Below are positions 41,308 to 43,286 of a DNA stretch of 43,286 nt, in pieces. The notes under the pieces were generated by a model. It searched no databases. It saw only the letters and a list, made by a program, of their open reading frames with translations, and had not been told where the DNA came from. Origin of the DNA: an uncultured Emticicia sp. (GTDB taxonomy: Bacteria; Bacteroidota; Bacteroidia; Cytophagales; Spirosomataceae); assembly GCF_937903345.1 (NCBI RefSeq), contig NZ_CALCZQ010000064.1, forward strand, positions 1-43,286, read 5' to 3'. The number at the start of each line of letters is the position of its first letter. The stretch's first letter is position 1. The position numbers were made by a program, and so were the translations under genes.

Positions 41308-43286
41308 TTAGTGTAAAACTAACTTTTTGAGATAGATTTTATCAGTTGTTTTGATTTCGAGCAATACATTTCCTTGCCAAGATTGTTGTATTTTTATTTT
41401 GTGTGGCAATTCAGTTTTTTCGTTCGTATAAAGTAAACTTCCTTTCAAATCATATATTTTGATTGTATTTATGTTTAAGTGGGTTTCTGAATCAACTGTC
41501 ACCCAATCATCGGCAGGATTAGGGAACACTTTGATTGTTTGACTCTTATCATCTTCGTTTGTAAGAATAAGTAATTGGAAAATATCTGAGGTGTTTGATG
41601 CACATGAAGCATCTGAATTAAAGACATCAACCTTATATTGTCCGTTTTGAGTAGCCAGAAGCGTATTTTTTATTCCATTTTCTACTTTTGTTCCATTAAA
41701 GTACCATTGCAAGTTTTTATCAGCATTTACTTCTAAAATCCAATTATTGGCAGCATTCACCGAAATTATAGGCTTGGCAGGAATTACACAAAACTCTTGA
41801 ATTACTTCATTAGCAGCCAAAAACTCGGCATTACCTTCTTGTTTGGCTTTTATTTTAACTTTTCCTGTGCCTGTTAATATTATTAAATTTCCATTGATAA
41901 ATGCAGGGCCTGATATAATTTGTACACTAACAGGTAACTTTGAAGTAGAAGATACGTTAAGATTTATTGTATTTGATGATAATATTCTATCTCCAATTTT
42001 ATCAAAATTTATAGTTTGAAAACCTTTCACAGTAAATTCAAACTCAACATTTGGGGCTGGTTCAAATATTTGGTTTCCTTTTTGTGAAAGTTGGATTACA
42101 ACTTTTCCACTATTACCAGTAAATATAACAGAATCATTTTGAATTTTGGCGGGGCCAGATAAAACCTTATAAAGAATTGGTAATTCGGAGGTTGCTTTTG
42201 CAGTAATTTTGAAAGGCTTATTCGATGATAATAACTCAGGAATGTTTTCAAAAACTATTTTTTGCTGTTTCACTTTTTCAGTTTCATCAAAAATAAAAAT
42301 TCCAAATAAGTAACTATAAATCCAAATTCTATTTTTATTGTCCACTAACATACCTGAATAATCACTTATCATACCATATCCATAAAACTCACGAAGTGGT
42401 AATGGTAAATCATATACATTCTCAGCGAGCACCCATTTTTCACCATTAAATTTCAGCAAAACTACCTTTAAATTCACTTCAGCCAACATCCATATAACTC
42501 CATTTTTATCACAAACTAAACTTATATATTGTCCATCAGGTAAATCTTTTCCTGCTATGAAAGAAGTTATATTTTTATTTAAATCTAGTCTATATACAAA
42601 TCTTTTATTTACAGTCGCCCACCATACGTTTCCTTTTAAGTCAATGGTATAAGCCCCATCAAAACTTTCTTTTGTACTTGAATTGATTAATTCCCAACTG
42701 TTTCTATTCAATAAATAAATTCCATCGCCACCTATGTGAGCATACAAATTGTCAGATAAATCAAATTTCAAATCTAAAGTTCGAGGTCTGGACATTTGTA
42801 ATCTTGGTAATGTCTCCCATTTCCCATTAATAAGCTTATAAAAACCAAAGTATAACAAATTATTTTCATTGAACGCTCTTATTACATAAAGATTATCATT
42901 AGAGTCTAAAACAAAATCAAATAATTCACTTACATTTATTGGTAATTTTTCAGTTAAATTGATTGTGTCTTTCCCATTAAATTTTATAACATGCTTGCGA
43001 AAACTGAAATAATATAAGTTATCTTGAGAATCATATTTAACCTGATAAGAACCATCTGTTTTTACAAGTCCCTTTGTTGTTAAAAGATTGAGAGGTTTAT
43101 TCCAATTTACACCATCAGTCTCATAAATTCCCGTATCTGTAGCTAATGTAATTTTAGTTGAATCGCCATTTAGGTTTATATGCCCTGTTGCTCCTGTAAA
43201 TGGCTGATTTTTAGAGTTAATAAATTTCCATTTTGTATTTTTAAGCCCTGTCTTAAAAGTTGATGTAACCCATAAATCAGAACCTG
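41308..43286 (-). CDS. T9SS-secreted protein with propeller-like repeats (N-terminus outside the window)
   Basis: The frame is open from the window edge to the TAA at 41308-41310, so at least 659 residues are seen and the N-terminus is missing. The first 350 residues are repeats with W-x-F/L and N-x-I-W/V-L motifs (DSNDNLYVIR, DLKGNVWWAT, DKNGVIWML, DNKNRIWIYS), resembling two-component-regulator-type beta-propeller blades. Two related beta modules follow (SGPAKIQNDSVIFTGNSGKV and SGPAFINGNLIILTGTGKVK). The last 75 residues, from VFPNPADDWVTV to YLKKLVLH, form a type A Por secretion C-terminal sorting domain. It is thus exported and probably surface-bound or released. Ligand or role unknown. 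Confidence 0.9.
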   Translation of the reverse strand, partial: GSDLWVTSTFKTGLKNTKWKFINSKNQPFTGATGHINLNGDSTKITLATDTGIYETDGVNWNKPLNLLTTKGLVKTDGSYQVKYDSQDNLYYFSFRKHVIKFNGKDTINLTEKLPINVSELFDFVLDSNDNLYVIRAFNENNLLYFGFYKLINGKWETLPRLQMSRPRTLDLKFDLSDNLYAHIGGDGIYLLNRNSWELINSSTKESFDGAYTIDLKGNVWWATVNKRFVYRLDLNKNITSFIAGKDLPDGQYISLVCDKNGVIWMLAEVNLKVVLLKFNGEKWVLAENVYDLPLPLREFYGYGMISDYSGMLVDNKNRIWIYSYLFGIFIFDETEKVKQQKIVFENIPELLSSNKPFKITAKATSELPILYKVLSGPAKIQNDSVIFTGNSGKVVIQLSQKGNQIFEPAPNVEFEFTVKGFQTINFDKIGDRILSSNTINLNVSSTSKLPVSVQIISGPAFINGNLIILTGTGKVKIKAKQEGNAEFLAANEVIQEFCVIPAKPIISVNAANNWILEVNADKNLQWYFNGTKVENGIKNTLLATQNGQYKVDVFNSDASCASNTSDIFQLLILTNEDDKSQTIKVFPNPADDWVTVDSETHLNINTIKIYDLKGSLLYTNEKTELPHKIKIQQSWQGNVLLEIKTTDKIYLKKLVLH

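Overview
The window is a chromosomal segment of an AT-rich member of the Bacteroidota, most likely a Cytophagales-type bacterium. Direct evidence for the phylum is the promoter type seen before several genes (a TTG element, about 20 bp, then TAnnTTTG), a type IX secretion C-terminal sorting domain, a TonB-receptor-like outer membrane protein with a CarboxypepD_reg-like N-terminus, Bacteroidota-restricted lipoproteins, and a shortened CarB. The order is inferred from general resemblance, not from a search.

Layout. 1-530: a 98-bp tandem array in which complete units carry a terminator-like hairpin, then the carB terminator. 531-3374 (-): carB without its C-terminal allosteric domain. 3375-5670: a possible 20-codon ORF transcript, then a frameshifted GT-C-type membrane protein. 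5710-9465 (-): a lipoprotein, a small hypothetical protein and mutS. 9608-10099: a decayed Uma2-family gene. 10175-12619 (-): an outer membrane beta-barrel protein. 13077-15273 (+): a GMC dehydrogenase with a CX5CX3C cysteine set, and methylmalonyl-CoA epimerase. 15274-15717: gene debris. 15718-20770 (-): pheT, a second GMC oxidoreductase and pdxH.

20906-23146 (+): a DUF349-repeat protein. 23356-23428: tRNA-Thr(TGT), followed by a broken copy of its 3' half and terminator. 23627-25521 (+): a predicted membrane aminopeptidase and a DUF3108 protein. 25620-25916 (-): a Tyr/Arg-rich lipoprotein. 26064-29739 (+): a thioredoxin-like protein, a membrane protein with a spermidine-synthase-like C-terminus and a metzincin-like lipoprotein. 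29819-33013 (-): clpB and a small membrane protein. 33499-38357 (+): OsmC, a small exported protein, a ruined voltage-gated ion channel gene, purK-purE and a LysM protein. 38422-43286: a DUF1835 protein (+) converging exactly on hemW (-), a methyltransferase (-) and the C-terminal part of a T9SS-secreted protein (-).

Most of the window is housekeeping: pyrimidine and purine synthesis, mismatch repair, tRNA charging, vitamin B6 and disaggregation. I found no phage, insertion sequence, CRISPR array or recognisable defence island. What is unusual lies in gene decay (Uma2, GT-C, ion channel, AraC-like debris, partial tRNA) and intergenic structure: the 98-bp array, paired AATTG hairpins resembling REP/BIME elements, a possible short-ORF transcript, and palindromes placed at promoters. 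No strong candidate for a new multi-gene system is visible.
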